A DNA stretch of 64,000 nt from Brachypodium distachyon (lineage: Eukaryota > Streptophyta > Magnoliopsida > Poales > Poaceae), in contig NC_016134.3 of assembly GCF_000005505.3 (NCBI RefSeq), forward strand, positions 21,404,584 through 21,468,583, given 5' to 3'. Of this stretch, positions 54,980 through 64,000 are shown one piece after another (position 1 is the stretch's first letter; each line of letters starts with the position of its first letter). The notes beneath the pieces were generated by a model. That model was not told the origin of the DNA. It made no database searches and saw only the letters and a program-made list of their open reading frames with translations. The translations under genes and the position numbers were made by a program.

Positions 54980-57370
54980 TTGCCGCGGCCTCCTGCCGGT
55001 CCCTGCTGCTTTCCTGTTTATCTCCTTTCATTTTTGTCCTGCAAGTGTGGTGCTCGGCGCTGTTTGAACAATTACATTTTCATTAGTCCATGTAATCATT
55101 CGCTACTTAATTTAGCGTTTTAGTTCTGCTTAATGCTTGCTCCTTGTTCCCGTGGCTGCCTCGCGGGGTGGATCCCTTTGCCTTCGTACGCCGTGCTTTG
55201 TGTTGCCGGGGACTCGCAAGCCTCACTCTTGACCAGACCAGGGACCCGGGACGGACCCGCAGTGCCGACCTGGGGCCAAGCAGTAGCGGCGAGCCACTCC
55301 ACTTGCGGGGTAACTACTCCAAGCCATGCCCTCCCGGGACGGACCCGGGAGCCGCACGGGGAGCGCACTCCCCCCGCAAGCGTCCTTCTAACACTTCGGC
55401 CGCACGCAGGTTCTGGGGTCACACTTAGCGAGGCAGCATTCAGTTATATTCTGCTCTTAAAGAGTTTAGCGTTCAGGTTCAAGCACTTAGCTTTTCGTCC
55501 AGTCTTGTGCTCGGCACGCTTGCCGGTGATGCGCGCTTGGTATACCGCCCTTGAGAGAGCCTGCTGGAGGAATGTGGTGGAGACGCCGTGGCAGGATCGC
55601 CGCCGGCGGCAAGCACCGACGACGATGGTCCCACCGCACCTCCACAACAACCCTCATCTTTGGAAAAGCCCTTGCTTTCAGGGGAACCTGTCCCGAGAGG
55701 TGCGGCGGGGACGTCGTGACTTCCTCGCCACCACCGGCGAGCGCGGGTTGCGAGGACGCCACGGCGTTCCCGCAGCAGCTCTCGCTGCTTGGAAAAAAAA
55801 CTGCCTGAGGGACGCAGTAGGGACACTGCGGTGGGCCGGAGCGAACGGCGAACGCCGGCACCGGCACCATCACAGCGTCCTCGCGACGACCCTCGCCTCT
55901 AGAGGCGCCCTTTGGAGGGGTGCGGCAGGGGCACTGCAGTCGTGCACCCGTCGGGAAATGCACCACCACAGTGCCTTCGGCGGGAGCCCTCGCCCCGGAG
56001 CTGCTCGCTAGAGGAGACGTAGCAAGGACACGGCGGCAGTGCACCCATCGGTGCGGAGCGCGGATGGCATGCACTTCCACCGTGCCTCTGCGACGCCCCC
56101 CGGAGTGGGCTCGGTGGAGTGAGGCGGCAAGGGCGCAACGGCAGTGCACCCGTCGGCGCCGAGCGCTGATGGGATGCACCACCATAGCGCCTCTGCGGCT
56201 CCACTCCCTTCCCTTTCCCTGGGTGCGCTCTGAGCCGTTCCATGGCCGGGACGCTCCTTTTATAGGCGCGGAGGGGGGGCTCGCCACCATACGCGCCGGG
56301 TCAACACAGCATGCGTGGCGCCCCGCCCCTTGAAGTTCGGTGCAGTCTTCGCCACTCCGCACGCCAAGTTGTTGTGGCACACGTGGCGGCTCCTTCCTGA
56401 ATCAGGGGCCTCGAAGTGCGGTGAGTCCCTCGTGGTGCGGTCGCTCCGCACCACAAGGCGCCGCTACAAGCCGCGACCCGTGGGCAGCCCCCGGGTGTTA
56501 CAGTGCACAAGATTCCACTTTTACCCTGCAGGTTAGATTCTTAGCAAGCCCGAGATGCTGCAATTTTTTTTCGAAATTCACGAAAAACTCAAAGCAGCAT
56601 GGATAATCTCCTGCTTCTCAGCCCCCGGGCACAGAAGGGTCGATGCCAAACTTGGATGTGAGCACTTCATCCCTAGACGCAGCGAGTACGTGGTGCACGT
56701 TGCGGGGAGCCCGACAACTGCATGTCCCGTGATGCACGCTGCGGGAAGCCTGGCAGCATGTCCCGTGATGCACGCTGCGCGAAGCCCGGCAACTGCATGT
56801 CCCGTGCCGGGGCAACCCGGCGACGGGTTTGTATTTTCGAGGCTCCAGCAGCCCCCTGCTCACAACCAAGTAGGGAAAGACACTTCTGTGCACCCAAAGT
56901 AGGAAACAGAAGAAGGAGGAATCATGCAAATAAACGAGGCAATCTTAAAACTCAAGGAAAAGCACTTATCTTTATTCACAATAACCAGTGGTTTACACAC
57001 GAGGGTTGTCCGGCTACACTAGTTCGAGAGGTATGCATCGGCGGCATCACTTGAGGGTCGAGCTCCGCCGCTTCACGGGTAGAACTTGCGCAACTGCTCA
57101 ATATTCCAGCTATGTTGCACCGGCAAGTCATCTTCGGTTTCCAGCCGGACAGCCCCCGGTCTGGTTACGTGTACTACCCGGAAGAGGCCCTCCCATTTCG
57201 GAGTCAACTTGTTCCCGGCCTTCGTTCCTTGTATCCGGCGCAGGACAAGGTCTCCGTTCTCGAGTCCCCGGGGATGGACTCACCTGTCATGATAACGACG
57301 GAGTCCCTGCTGGTAGCGCGCGGCTCGCACAGCAGCCCGGCATCGAAGCTCTTCGATGAAGTTCAGATCG
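54980..57370. repeat. Tat non-coding spacer with degenerate tandem repeats
   Basis: Between the accessory gene end and integrase, on both strands, there is no recognisable protein. At about 55820-56230 GC-rich units of 100-110 bp recur (starts near 55820, 55932, 56036, 56141), sharing GCAGTGCACCC-TCGG and CACCACAGTGCCT-type words. Long ORFs here arise from the repeats. Such arrays in the 3' region are known in Tat elements and can seed satellites. Confidence 0.5.
56690..56806 (+). repeat. 36-39 bp tandem repeat in the Tat spacer
   Basis: About three units of GCATGTCCCGTGATGCACGC followed by TGCGGGAAGCC(T/C)GGCA, the last two nearly identical. Confidence 0.75.
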
Positions 57371-58010
57371 TCAACCCGTTGCTCGTGTTGGCTGGAGTCG
57401 CTGTACGCGCATACCTGGGGAGATCCGTGCTTGAGCTCGAGGGGCAGCACTCGCTTCTGCCCCGTAGACAAGGGCGAAAGGAGTTTCGCCCGTTGCCTGA
57501 CTAGGTGTGGTCCTGATTGACCACAGCAAGGGCTGGAGTTCTTCAACCCAATGTTTCCCGTGGCCTTTGAGCTTGTCAAAGGTTCTCGTCTTGAACCCCC
57601 GCAGCACTTCCGCGTTGGCTCGCTCCACCTGCCCGTTACTCCTTGGATGAGCAACGGACGTGAAGTGCAACTTGATGCCAATGCCCTCGGAGAACTTGTC
57701 GATGGCCACGAACAAATACTCGTAGCCGCCGACTGCCCTCGGCAGCTTGCCGACGATGTGCAGCCCCCAGACCACGAACGGCCACGAGGAAGGGATGACG
57801 TGCAGGGCCTGCGCCGGCTGGTTGCTCTTCTTTGAGTGGAACTGGCACGCCTCGCACGTCTTCACCAGCTGCTCCGTGTCGGCCAGAGCGGCGGGCCAGT
57901 AAAAACCGTGTCAAAACGCCTTGCCGGCCAGCGCCCGGGAGGCCACATGGTGGGAACATGTGCCTCGATGTATCTCTTCCAACAATGCACGCCCTTCTTC
58001 TTGCAGCACG
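57371..58010 (-). pseudogene. Tat integrase, internally deleted
   Basis: On - it begins near 58010 with IHRGTCSHHVASRALAGKAF, a TGA, then HGFYWPAALAD and the zinc-binding CEACQ. The core starts LFVAIDKFSEG and jumps directly to IGIKLHFTSVAHPRSNGQVE, so the roughly 45 residues that normally hold the second catalytic Asp are absent. The Glu of the DDE triad lies in the QVERAN context. It ends after WSIRTTPSQATGETPFALVY with a frame change near 57460. It cannot be an active integrase. Confidence 0.8.
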
Positions 58011-58093
58011 CAGAGGAGCATAACTCCGTTTGCACGCCTACGGTAGAGGTTCCCGTCCACCATGTCATACATCTTGGCTTGCCGGGCCACTCA

Positions 58094-59206
58094 CTACGCG
58101 GTGATGTCGTCTTCCGGGAGGGCCCCCTCCTTCAGGTAGCGGGCAATTTCCACTGCCCAGGGAGGGGTCTCCCTGCCAACGCATGCTGCTACGTCAGCGG
58201 CATGGACCCATGTCATTGCGGGGTTTCCTTCGGTTGCCGGAAGGGCTTCCCCGGCAACTGGCTTGGGGGCGACTGAGGGCACAGCTTGCCTGTGCCTGAA
58301 CACCCCCGCCGGGGGCTTCCGGCGTTCGGCTGCCATCTTGGACAGCTCGTTAGCTGCGAAGTTGTCCTTCCGCTTGACGTGCTCGAATCGCAAGCCTTTG
58401 AACTTGCGTTCTAGCTTGCGGACTTCCTCCACGTACGGTGCCATCTGCGGGCAATCGTAGTCCTTGTTAACCTGGTTGACCACGAGCTGGGAGTCCCCGC
58501 GAACGACCAGGCGCTTGATGTCGAGGGCGATTGCCGCCCGCAACCCGCCGAGCGAACCCTCGTACTCCGCCGTGTTGTTGGTGGAATTCGGGAAATCGAG
58601 TTGGACGACAAACCTCAGCTGGTCCCCCGTCGGTGACTCAATGACGACCCCGGCGCCAGCTCCCTGGAGACTGAACGCGCCGTCGAAGTAGAGGATCCAG
58701 TGGCCTTCTTCCAGCCTGCCGGGCAGGCTCGTCTCCGGCTCCTCCCCTTCTACGCTCGTCGACGTCCACTCGGCGACGAAGTCTGCCAGAGCCGCACTCT
58801 TGATGCTCTTGGAGTTGGTGAAGTGCAGATCGAACTCCGACAGCTCCATCCTCCACTCGGCCACCCTTCCGGTGGCTTCACGGTTGGTGAGGGATTGCTC
58901 AAGGCAAAACCCCGACACCAGCGTGACGCGGTGCACTTGGGAGTAATGGCGTAGCTTGCGGGACGCAAGCAAAATCCCCAGGAGGAGCTTTTGCACTTGC
59001 GGGTACCTCGTACGGGCGTCGCGCAACACCGTGCTGACGAAGCACACTGGGTGCTGCACGAGCTGCTTGCGCGGTGCTGGAGTTGCCAGCTCGGGGGTGG
59101 TCCCTGGTTCCGAGGCGGTTGTCGGGGGCCGTTCAGCCCCCTGCCCCGCAGCCCCGGTCCCCGGAACATCTTCCTCCCTCTCAGCAACCAGCACCGAGTT
59201 GACCAC
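58094..59206 (-). pseudogene. Tat RNase H region with a second, plant-type RNase H
   Basis: A 370-codon open stretch on -. Its first part (CFVSTVLRDARTRYPQVQKL, LRHYSQVHRVTLVSGF, RVAEWRMELSEFDLHF) is the usual gypsy RNase H/tether region. After a linker comes WILYFDGAFSLQGAGAGVVI, NTAEYEGSLGGLRAAI and VVRGDSQLVVNQVN, a complete RNase H fold with its own D-E-D set, of the type known as the additional archaeal-like RNase H of Tat elements. The last third (GLRFEHVKRKDNFAANELSK) carries the final acidic residue. It is fused in frame but separated from RT by a stop at about 59207. Confidence 0.8.
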
Positions 59207-60120
59207 CTAGTCAGTCGCAGCTAGGTAGAGTAGCAGCGGCTCGCCCGGCTTGGGGGCTACGAGGACGGGTGGCGATTTCAGGTACTGCTTGTGATCCTGG
59301 AACGTCGCCTCGGCCTCGGGGGTCCACTCAATCGGGCCCTTCTTCTTCATCACCTTGAAGAAAGGCAGGGCACGTTCACCCAGCCTTGAGATGAAGTGGC
59401 CTAGCGCGGCAACGCAGCCGTTGAGGCGCTGGACATCCTTTTCCTTGCGGGGAGCCTCCATCTTCTCGATAACTTCTATCTTGCGCGGGTTGGCCTGTAT
59501 CCCCCTGTGTGAAACCAAGAAGCCCAGAAGCTGGCCCGAGTCTACACCAAAGGTGCACTTCTCAGGGTTCAGCTTGAGTTTGATCCTGCGGAGGTTATCA
59601 AACGTCTCCTACAGGTCATCAATCAACGAGTCCCCGTGCTTTGATTTGATGATGATGTCGTCCATATAGGCCTCCACATTCCGGCCTAGCTGGGGTCACA
59701 AACACTCGCGCAACGCGTGCTGGAATGTTGAACCCGCGTTCTTCAACCCGAAAGGCATGCACGTATAACAGTAGCAGCCAACCGGGGTGATGAACGCTGT
59801 TTTCTCCTCGTCCTCGACTGCCACCTTGATTTGATGGTAGCCAGAAAAAGCATCCAAAAAGCTCAGCAGATCGCAACCAGCAGTGGAATCAACTATTTGA
59901 TCAATGCGGGGTACAGGGAAAGGATCCTTGGGACATGCACGGTTAAGATCTGTGAAATCTACACACATGCGAAGCTTATTTCCCGCCTTGGGTACTATTA
60001 TAGGGTTAGCTAACCAAGTAGGGTACAGAACTTCCCTGATAGCCCCAACAGCCTTGAGCCTGTCCACTTCTTGCTTGATGAAATCTTTGCGCTCCCGTGC
60101 TTGTCGTCGAATCTTCTACT
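59207..60120 (-). pseudogene. Tat reverse transcriptase
   Basis: On - : DFIKQEVDRLKAVGAIREV, VPKAGNKLRMCVDFTDLNRA, CDLLSFLDAFSGYHQIKVAV, CMPFGLKNAGSTFQHAL, then EAYMDDIIIKSKHGDSLIDD with the YMDD catalytic motif, and LLGFLVSHRGIQANPRKIEV in the thumb. In-frame stops occur near 60118, 59695 and 59610, several replacing Gln or Tyr codons, so it is inactive though the palm motifs are preserved. Confidence 0.85.
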
Positions 60121-60250
60121 TGACGAGGCGGGCGTCTGGGCACACCGTGGGTCGATGCTCAATCACCTCCCTGGGGACTCCGGGAAGATCCGACGGCTCC
60201 CAAGCGAACACGTCGGTGTTCTCCCGGAGGAAGGTGATGAGGGCGCTTTC

Positions 60251-61036
60251 CTATTCAGCAGTAAGGTTCGCACCGACGGTGACGGTGACGGTGCGTTCCT
60301 TGTTGCCGGCTTGGAGGGGCAGCTTCTTCACCTTGGCAACCACCTCTCGGAGCTTCTGGCCCTTACCGGGGCACGAGCTCGAGCCCGCGCTTCCCTCGTC
60401 AAGCTCTTGTGGGGCAGCGCGGACTTTCTTTGTTGCCTGGCTGTCGCTCGGCGAGCCTTCGTCTCCGGCAACGTCTCCGTCACCGGCGTCGGCTGCGGCG
60501 GCAGCCCTGACGACCTCGCCAACGCACCAGGCCGCATCCTTGAGGTCGCACCTGATGGAGAGGACTCCGTACACGGACGGCATCTTCATCACGCCGTAGG
60601 TGCAATGGGTCGCCGCCATGAACTTGATCAGCGCAGGCCGACCAAGGATCCCGTTGTGGGGCAACGGGGTGTGCGCCACGTCGAACACTATGTGCTCGGT
60701 CCGAAACGCTTCCCGGTACCGGAAGGTCACCGGCAGCGTGATGCGCCCTAGGGGGCGCACGATCCCGGGGATTACTCCCCGGAACGGCTCGGTGGGCTTC
60801 AGCTGCTTTACCGGCAACTGGAGCTTTTCCACCAGCCTGGCGGACAGGAGGTTGAGCCCCGCTCTGTTGTCCACCAGTACCTTGGTCACCGTCATGTTGC
60901 TATGATCGGCGAGACAACGAAGGGTATTACCCCTGAACCCAGCTGCCGCGCTGGGTGGTCCTCGACGCTGAAGGTGATCGGGACGTGCGACCACCTCAGC
61001 GGCTGCTGTGGCTCCGCGTCCGGCAACAGTGCGCAC
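60251..61036 (-). pseudogene. Tat protease region with an altered active site
   Basis: On - the frame carries TKVLVDNRAGLNLLSARLVE, where Tat proteases normally have DGGAG-type residues, then TLPVTFRYREAFRTEHIVFD and HNGILGRPALIKFMA. The catalytic Asp remains but the next two residues are Asn-Arg. An acidic linker leads to the RT. Confidence 0.7.
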
Positions 61037-61055
61037 ACGTCGCGGGTAAGGTGCC

Positions 61056-62986
61056 TCACCGCAGCGTGAGATGGGAGAGCGTAATCTCCCCCATGGATGC
61101 AGGCGACGCCGCGGGGCTCCTGGAAGCTCGGCTCATCGCCGCCAGTGCAGTTGGACTCGCGTTGCTCCTCAGCATGAGCCCTGTCTCGTCCCCGGGGAGG
61201 GCGCTCCCTGCCGGCACGGGCTTGGCCGCATCCCCCCTGGACTTCCTCCCTGCCAGCGTTGCCGCCAGCGGGCCTCGGTCCCGCTCTGGGGTCGTTCGGG
61301 CAATCTCGAGAGAGATGCCCGATGTTGCCGCAGTTGAAGTAGGCACCGGCCGCTCGGCGCTCCTTGTGGCGCTATTCGCGCCGCTGCTTGATCCCTTGCA
61401 GGATGCGGCAGCCCTGCGCGTCGTGGGTGGAGTTGGCGTGGATGGGGCAGCGGGGCGCGTCGCCCTGCTTGCCACTAGACCCGTCCCCCAGCGAGCCTTC
61501 TTTGTAGGCCTCGTGGCAACAGTCCTCGACTCCGCAGCGAGAACCAGCTTCCCGCTGCGCTTGCGGGAACCCTTCTTCTGCGAACCCTCCCCAAGGCTCG
61601 CGGCAGCCTTGGCGGCTAGTTCGGGCGCTAGGCGCCCTTCCTCGGCCATGGCGCACTTGTGCGCCAGGGCGTACAGGTCCATTGTCGTCCGGATCCGATG
61701 CGTGCTCAGCTTCTCGCGCATCTTGGGGTCACGGACGTTGATGGCGAAGGTGTTGACGATGGCGGTAGCCTCCGCCTCCGGGATGGAGTAGGAGAGGTTG
61801 GAGAAGCGGTTAACAAAGCTCCGCAACGTCTCTCCTAGCTTCTGCACGACGGTGTGCAGCTCCGCCATGGTTCCCGGGCGCTTGTAGCCGCCCTGGAACG
61901 CGCTCACAAACTACTCGCGCAGGTCCACCCAAGTGGCGATGAACCCGACGGGTAGGTTCAGCAGCCAGGTTCTCGCTGATCCTTTCAGGACCATCGGGAA
62001 CCAATTGGCTCCGACCTTGTCATCGGTGCCGATGGCATGCATCCCCAACGTATAGGTCAGGAGGAAATCCTTAGGATTCACGGTCCCGTCGTACATACCG
62101 AGCGCGGGTGCTCGGAACTTGCGAGGCCCATAGGAGCATCCTCCTGCTCCTGTGGGCGTTGGCGCTCTACCTCGCGCCGGCGCCAGCGCTCCAGGCGCCG
62201 ACGAAGATCCTCCTGCTGGCGGGCATTTAGGATGCCGCGCGCGTCACCTCGTGTGACGGTGGGTGACGAGTCCGAGGACCCCTCCGAGTCCCCGTCTCCC
62301 TGGCCTCCCTAGGGGGGAGGGTTCTCCCCTTGTCATGCGGCGCGGGGCGCGTCACCGCGCTCCGGGTTCTGCCTGCGGCCGGAGCCTGCTGGGACGCCCT
62401 CGCCCTGCGGCTGTTGGGCGGCGAGCGCGAGGAGCGCGTCCAACTCCTTGCCCCACGCCTCATGCGTCGGCGTGCCCTGCTGCGGTTCGTACCGCACCAT
62501 GACCCGCGCGGCGATGATGGCTTCTGCCGGGGTTTGCGCGGGGGGCAGCCGGTTTCCCGAACGGCTGCGCTCCGCTCTACCCCCGGATGCACCCGGGTGC
62601 GCGGGGTGTGACTCCCCGGGCGTCGCTCGTGACGCGGTATGCTCGTGGCACAGCTGGCGCTGCACGTCCTCGGCCCACAACTCGACTCGCTGGCCGGTGT
62701 GGGCAGCAGCATGCCCGCTCGCGTGGCTGGCCCCGGCGCTAGGGGCCGCCGGCCCCCTCAGCCGATTGTCTGCCGACGGCCGAGGAGGCGGAGGAGGCAG
62801 CGGTGACTGCTGCACTCGAGAGGGTTCAGGGTTCTCCTGAACCCGCGACGTGGGCTGCGCGTCATGCGACCGCGTGTGTGCTGTTGGGGCCTCACGCGGG
62901 TCAATCCGAGGGTCACCAGCCCGATTGAGGGGCATGGTGGCCGGCTCCGTCGGCGAAGAAGACGAGGCCGACATCGATGTAGACAC
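61056..62986 (-). pseudogene. Tat gag
   Basis: On - a start at 62986 (MSTSMSASSSSPTEPA) opens a proline/serine-rich N-terminal part to about 62333, ending in a stop. The gag core follows in other frames: MYDGTVNPKDFLLTYTLGMH, KGSARTWLLNLP, a TAG near 61910, then FQGGYKRPGTMAELHTVVQK and FAINVRDPKMREKLSTHRI. The end has a basic linker and a cysteine/histidine cluster CPIHANSTHDAQGC in another frame. Frameshifts make it non-functional. Confidence 0.7.
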
Positions 62987-63043
62987 TGCCGCCGGCAGTC
63001 ACCGGCGAGCTCTCCTCTCGCGCCCCCTACCTGGCGTGCGAGA

Positions 63044-64000
63044 TGTCGTAGCACGGGGCTTTGACACCGGGGGCCTGAGGGGCCCCCTTTTAGGTTCGGG
63101 AGGGGCGGCAGGGATTGCTCTGGCGATCGCCGGCGTCGCCGATGGGCCAACGTGACCTGCGGAATTCAATGCAAGCACATGCACGCACGTTTTTACCCAG
63201 GTTCGGGCCACACGGAGGTGTAAAATCCTACGTCCTCCTTGTCTGAGCTTGTATTACCGAGCAAACAGCTGATTAAAGGGTTGCCGGGGGAAGCCCCCGG
63301 GGTAATCACTTTTTGGCTAAGCGCTTCTTTCTGCTTCGGGCTACTGCTGGTGTGCACTACTAGTTGGCTCTGCAAACAAACCAACGAGCCACAGGGAAGA
63401 ACCTAGCGAACCAGCTGAATTTTTTGAACCTGCTGGACCGAACCGAACCGAAACCTTTGACCGTTGGCGGGGGTCCTCCTTTTATAGCCAAGGGGATACC
63501 ACAGGTGTCACGGTGCATGGTTTACAAGTGGCGAGCAAGGAGCTTGGGCAACTCCTCCTCGGTGCGCTGGCATGCATGCATGAGCGCCAACCCCGCTGCT
63601 AGGGGTCTAGGTCCTAAGAAAATAGGACTAGATAGCCACTGTTTGTCCGACAAGACGGATAACGCTTCTCCTGTCGGCTCATTGAGTGCGCCGTGCGGCT
63701 CACTCCTTGCCCTGACGAGACTGCACACTGGGCGCCCAGTGCGCGCCCATGTGGCTTCACTGCTTTGCTCCCTCGGCCCCACCCTTACGGCGGGAACCAG
63801 CGCCCGGGAACCCCTCCTCCCGGCAAGTGACTTCCCGGGAGGTGCCCAGGCGGGAATATTCCCCGAAGCCCCACTAGCGCTTCCGGGCTGGTAGCTTGCC
63901 GGGCAGCCTGCAGTTGCCGCCCGGGGTGAGATCCTCCCGGGAACTCGGCGACGCGACCCACGCGTCGTTCAACGGTGGTACCCTAGGTGCCACTGGTGCG
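63044..64000 (-). repeat. 5' LTR of the Tat element, cut 3 bp short by the window
   Basis: Begins (on +) TGTCGTAGCACGGGG and runs to the last base, where ...CCACTGGTGCG needs only ACA to complete the end seen at 46079. Full length is then 960 bp. It contains the 460-bp block missing from the left LTR. Confidence 0.85.

Larger units (their letters stand above)
45580..64000 (-). mobile_element. Tat-lineage Ty3/gypsy retrotransposon, nearly complete, with a nested element
   Basis: On - the order is: 5' LTR (63044 to beyond 64000), gag, protease, reverse transcriptase, RNase H region with a second RNase H, integrase, long tandem-repeat-rich spacer, and 3' LTR (45580-46079). Between integrase and the 3' LTR lies an accessory gene on the opposite (+) strand (46488-54979). 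Without the nested 5.2 kb element the length is about 13.2 kb. The added RNase H, the YMDD-containing RT and the antisense ORF before the 3' LTR fit the Tat group (Grande/RIRE2/Retand relatives). Stops, a mutated protease site and a deletion in integrase make it non-autonomous. Confidence 0.85.

Noticed and set aside
55133..56380. Overlapping long ORFs on both strands of the Tat spacer
   Set aside because: The frames arise from GC-rich degenerate tandem repeats, with no recognisable protein on either strand.
1..64000. CRISPR arrays, operons, bacterial promoters, rRNA or tRNA genes
   Set aside because: The window is plant nuclear DNA; tRNA-like matches are retrotransposon primer-binding sites and repeats are transposon-derived.

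Overview
This is plant nuclear DNA from a large grass genome, most likely Triticeae (wheat, barley, rye or Aegilops). That view rests on a 1.75 kb BARE/Angela-type copia LTR, CTCCCTCC-type Stowaway MITEs, deeply nested LTR retrotransposons and split plant genes with GT-AG introns. No prokaryotic, CRISPR or rRNA features were seen, and tRNA-like signals occur only as retrotransposon primer-binding sites.

Three cellular genes stand out. (1) An SBP-box (SPL) transcription factor on + (CDS 11513-18527, 3 exons, 326 aa) has a near-perfect miR156 target in its last exon; its 5.5 kb first intron carries a three-deep MITE nest and LINE debris. (2) A 69-aa DUF3339 membrane protein lies on - (25816-26025). 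(3) A CBS-CBS-PB1 protein with a C-terminal membrane anchor lies on + (CDS 36317-39387, 13 exons, 544 aa); its last intron appears to be GC-AG.

The rest is mostly transposons. 1-7090: the 3' end of a Tat-type Ty3/gypsy element and a BARE/Angela solo LTR, both inserted in a copia element on -. 7377-8432: chromovirus-type solo LTR. 8.4-10.8 kb: MITE, gene-like debris and a LINE scrap. 19.4-25.0 kb: two degenerate LINEs, one holding a plastid matK fragment and the other a solo LTR. 26.3-30.1 kb: a Stowaway-like MITE, a MULE MITE with a 9-bp target duplication, a hAT MITE with an 8-bp duplication that splits an unknown reading frame, and a Helitron-like 3' end. 30.8-34.3 kb: a TRIM-like element split by a solo LTR and abutting a truncated copia gag-pol. 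41.4-45.3 kb: a PIF/Harbinger element with an intact 399-aa transposase but a broken Myb-like partner ORF. 45580 to the window end: one large Tat-lineage element whose gag-pol runs on - and whose spliced accessory gene runs on +; that accessory gene is split by a 5.2 kb chromovirus deletion derivative at 48206-53429 (target duplication CCTGC).

The most informative signals are the antisense accessory gene with a conserved splice donor in two Tat copies, the dual RNase H region, coding-like sequence inside chromovirus LTRs, exact target duplications that order the insertions, and microhomology deletions that explain a lost RT-RNaseH-integrase block and an unequal LTR pair. Comparisons were made by eye; no database search was run.
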